64,000 nucleotides of DNA, taken from the NCBI RefSeq assembly GCF_003937825.1, contig NZ_RSFW01000013.1, forward strand, positions 62,001-126,000. Direction: 5' to 3'. Position 1 is the stretch's first letter, and each line of letters starts with the position of its first letter. Positions 63,443-64,000 of the stretch are shown here, in pieces. Source of the DNA: Mesobacillus subterraneus. GTDB taxonomy: Bacteria > Bacillota > Bacilli > Bacillales > Cytobacillaceae. Both the position numbers and the translations under genes were made by a program. Below the pieces are notes generated by a model, which saw nothing but the letters and a program-made list of their open reading frames with translations, had not been told where the DNA came from and made no database searches.

Positions 63443-64000
63443 ATGAAAAATGTTATGTCGAATAAATACGTGATCGCCCTTTACACGCTTCCAGCATTAC
63501 TTCTTATCCTCACCCTTATCTATATTCCAATTGTATTATCAGGCTATTACGGTTTCATGGATTGGGACGGAATCGGTCAGATGACCTTCATTGGAATGGA
63601 TAACTATATTACCCTGGTTCAGGATAAAATGTTCTGGACAAGTACCTGGCATTCTTTTCTCCTGGCCATTTTCTCCACGGCAAGCTTGCTGCTGTACCTG
63701 GCCATTTCCCTGGTTTTAGCCAGTAAAATCAAAGGTTCGGATTTATTGAGGAAAATTTACTTAATTCCTATGTTATTATCCTCCGTTGCCATCGCCCAGC
63801 TGTGGATGAAAATCTTCGATCCAACGAACGGTATGGCCAACAAGTTACTTGAAATGTTTGGTGTGGAGAATACACCTATTTGGCTGGCAGACCCCGACAT
63901 TGCCCTTTATGCCATCTTCATCCCGGTAATCTGGCAGTATGCAGGCTTTTATATTCTCATTTATTATGCAGCATTGAAGAACGTACCTGACGAGATCATT
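63443..64000 (+). CDS. Sugar ABC transporter permease (MalF type), 3' end cut by window
   Basis: Frame open from ATG 63443 (GAAAGGAAGG upstream) to the last base of the window, 186 residues so far. MKNVMSNKYVIALYTLPALLL begins the first membrane helix, and segments such as LIPMLLSSVAIAQLWMKIF and IALYAIFIPVIWQYAGFY are typical of MalF-type permeases; the EAA loop is just being reached (ALKNVPDEII). It continues the xylo-oligosaccharide importer operon beyond the window. Confidence 0.9.
   Translation, partial: MKNVMSNKYVIALYTLPALLLILTLIYIPIVLSGYYGFMDWDGIGQMTFIGMDNYITLVQDKMFWTSTWHSFLLAIFSTASLLLYLAISLVLASKIKGSDLLRKIYLIPMLLSSVAIAQLWMKIFDPTNGMANKLLEMFGVENTPIWLADPDIALYAIFIPVIWQYAGFYILIYYAALKNVPDEII

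Overview
The window is about 64 kb of a low-to-moderate GC Gram-positive chromosome. Gene content points to the family Bacillaceae (a soil Bacillus/Mesobacillus type): comK, an IDEAL-domain protein, a tandem AbrB-fold protein, YesM/YesN-type two-component systems, a class D sortase, a WalR-type site before a cell-wall hydrolase, AGGAGG-type ribosome binding sites, and frequent GTG/TTG starts. The genus is an inference. I saw no rRNA or tRNA genes, insertion sequences, CRISPR array or prophage. The window cuts the first gene (LTA-synthase-like) at its 5' end and the last gene (sugar ABC permease) at its 3' end.

Layout. 1-5.1 kb: a sulfatase-type polyglycerolphosphate synthase, a WalR-box-controlled SH3b-NlpC/P60 hydrolase, a frameshifted DUF898-like gene, a tandem AbrB-fold regulator and glpK. 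5.3-17.4 kb: a saccharide locus (ABC importer, GH3, GH94, GH13, LacI regulator) whose order matches the Listeria innocua 1,2-beta-oligoglucan locus; the divergent intergenic region carries five GAAACGTTTC-type operators. 17.6-20.1 kb: a hypothetical protein, galE and an L,D-transpeptidase. 20.2-23.3 kb: a candidate secreted glycine-zipper toxin followed by three tandem paralogous small membrane proteins (candidate immunity proteins, one frameshifted) and an uncharacterised protein. 23.5-25.6 kb: comK, a putative small RNA divergent from it, a small sigma-70 factor and an IDEAL protein. 25.9-33.4 kb: two amidases, an acidic LPxTA surface protein with its own sortase, a small membrane protein, a 5'-nucleotidase and an SGNH hydrolase.

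33.6-44.4 kb is a twelve-gene hexuronate/hexonate operon on the minus strand (kdgR, kdgK, hxlB, yjmC-like, TRAP transporter, yjmD-like, eda, uxuA, uxuB, hxlA). Three 13-bp-phased operators overlap its promoter. 44.5-54.1 kb is an unusual import locus: a ROK regulator, a Fe3+-type ABC importer and an ArgH-like lyase, divergent from a large secreted PIG-L deacetylase. 54.2-57.8 kb holds an alpha-helical unknown protein, a decayed duplicate of the PIG-L 3' end, an M14 carboxypeptidase and a polysaccharide deacetylase. 57.9-64 kb is a xylan locus: a secreted GH10 xylanase divergent from a YesM/YesN pair and a sugar ABC importer, with a XylR-type operator between them.

Three carbohydrate systems fit plant or bacterial polysaccharide breakdown: beta-1,2-glucan oligosaccharides, uronates, and xylan. 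Dispersed repeats (a TGAAACAGAGGGACGG family that often abuts stop codons, and a 21-nt tandem array) run through the non-coding DNA.
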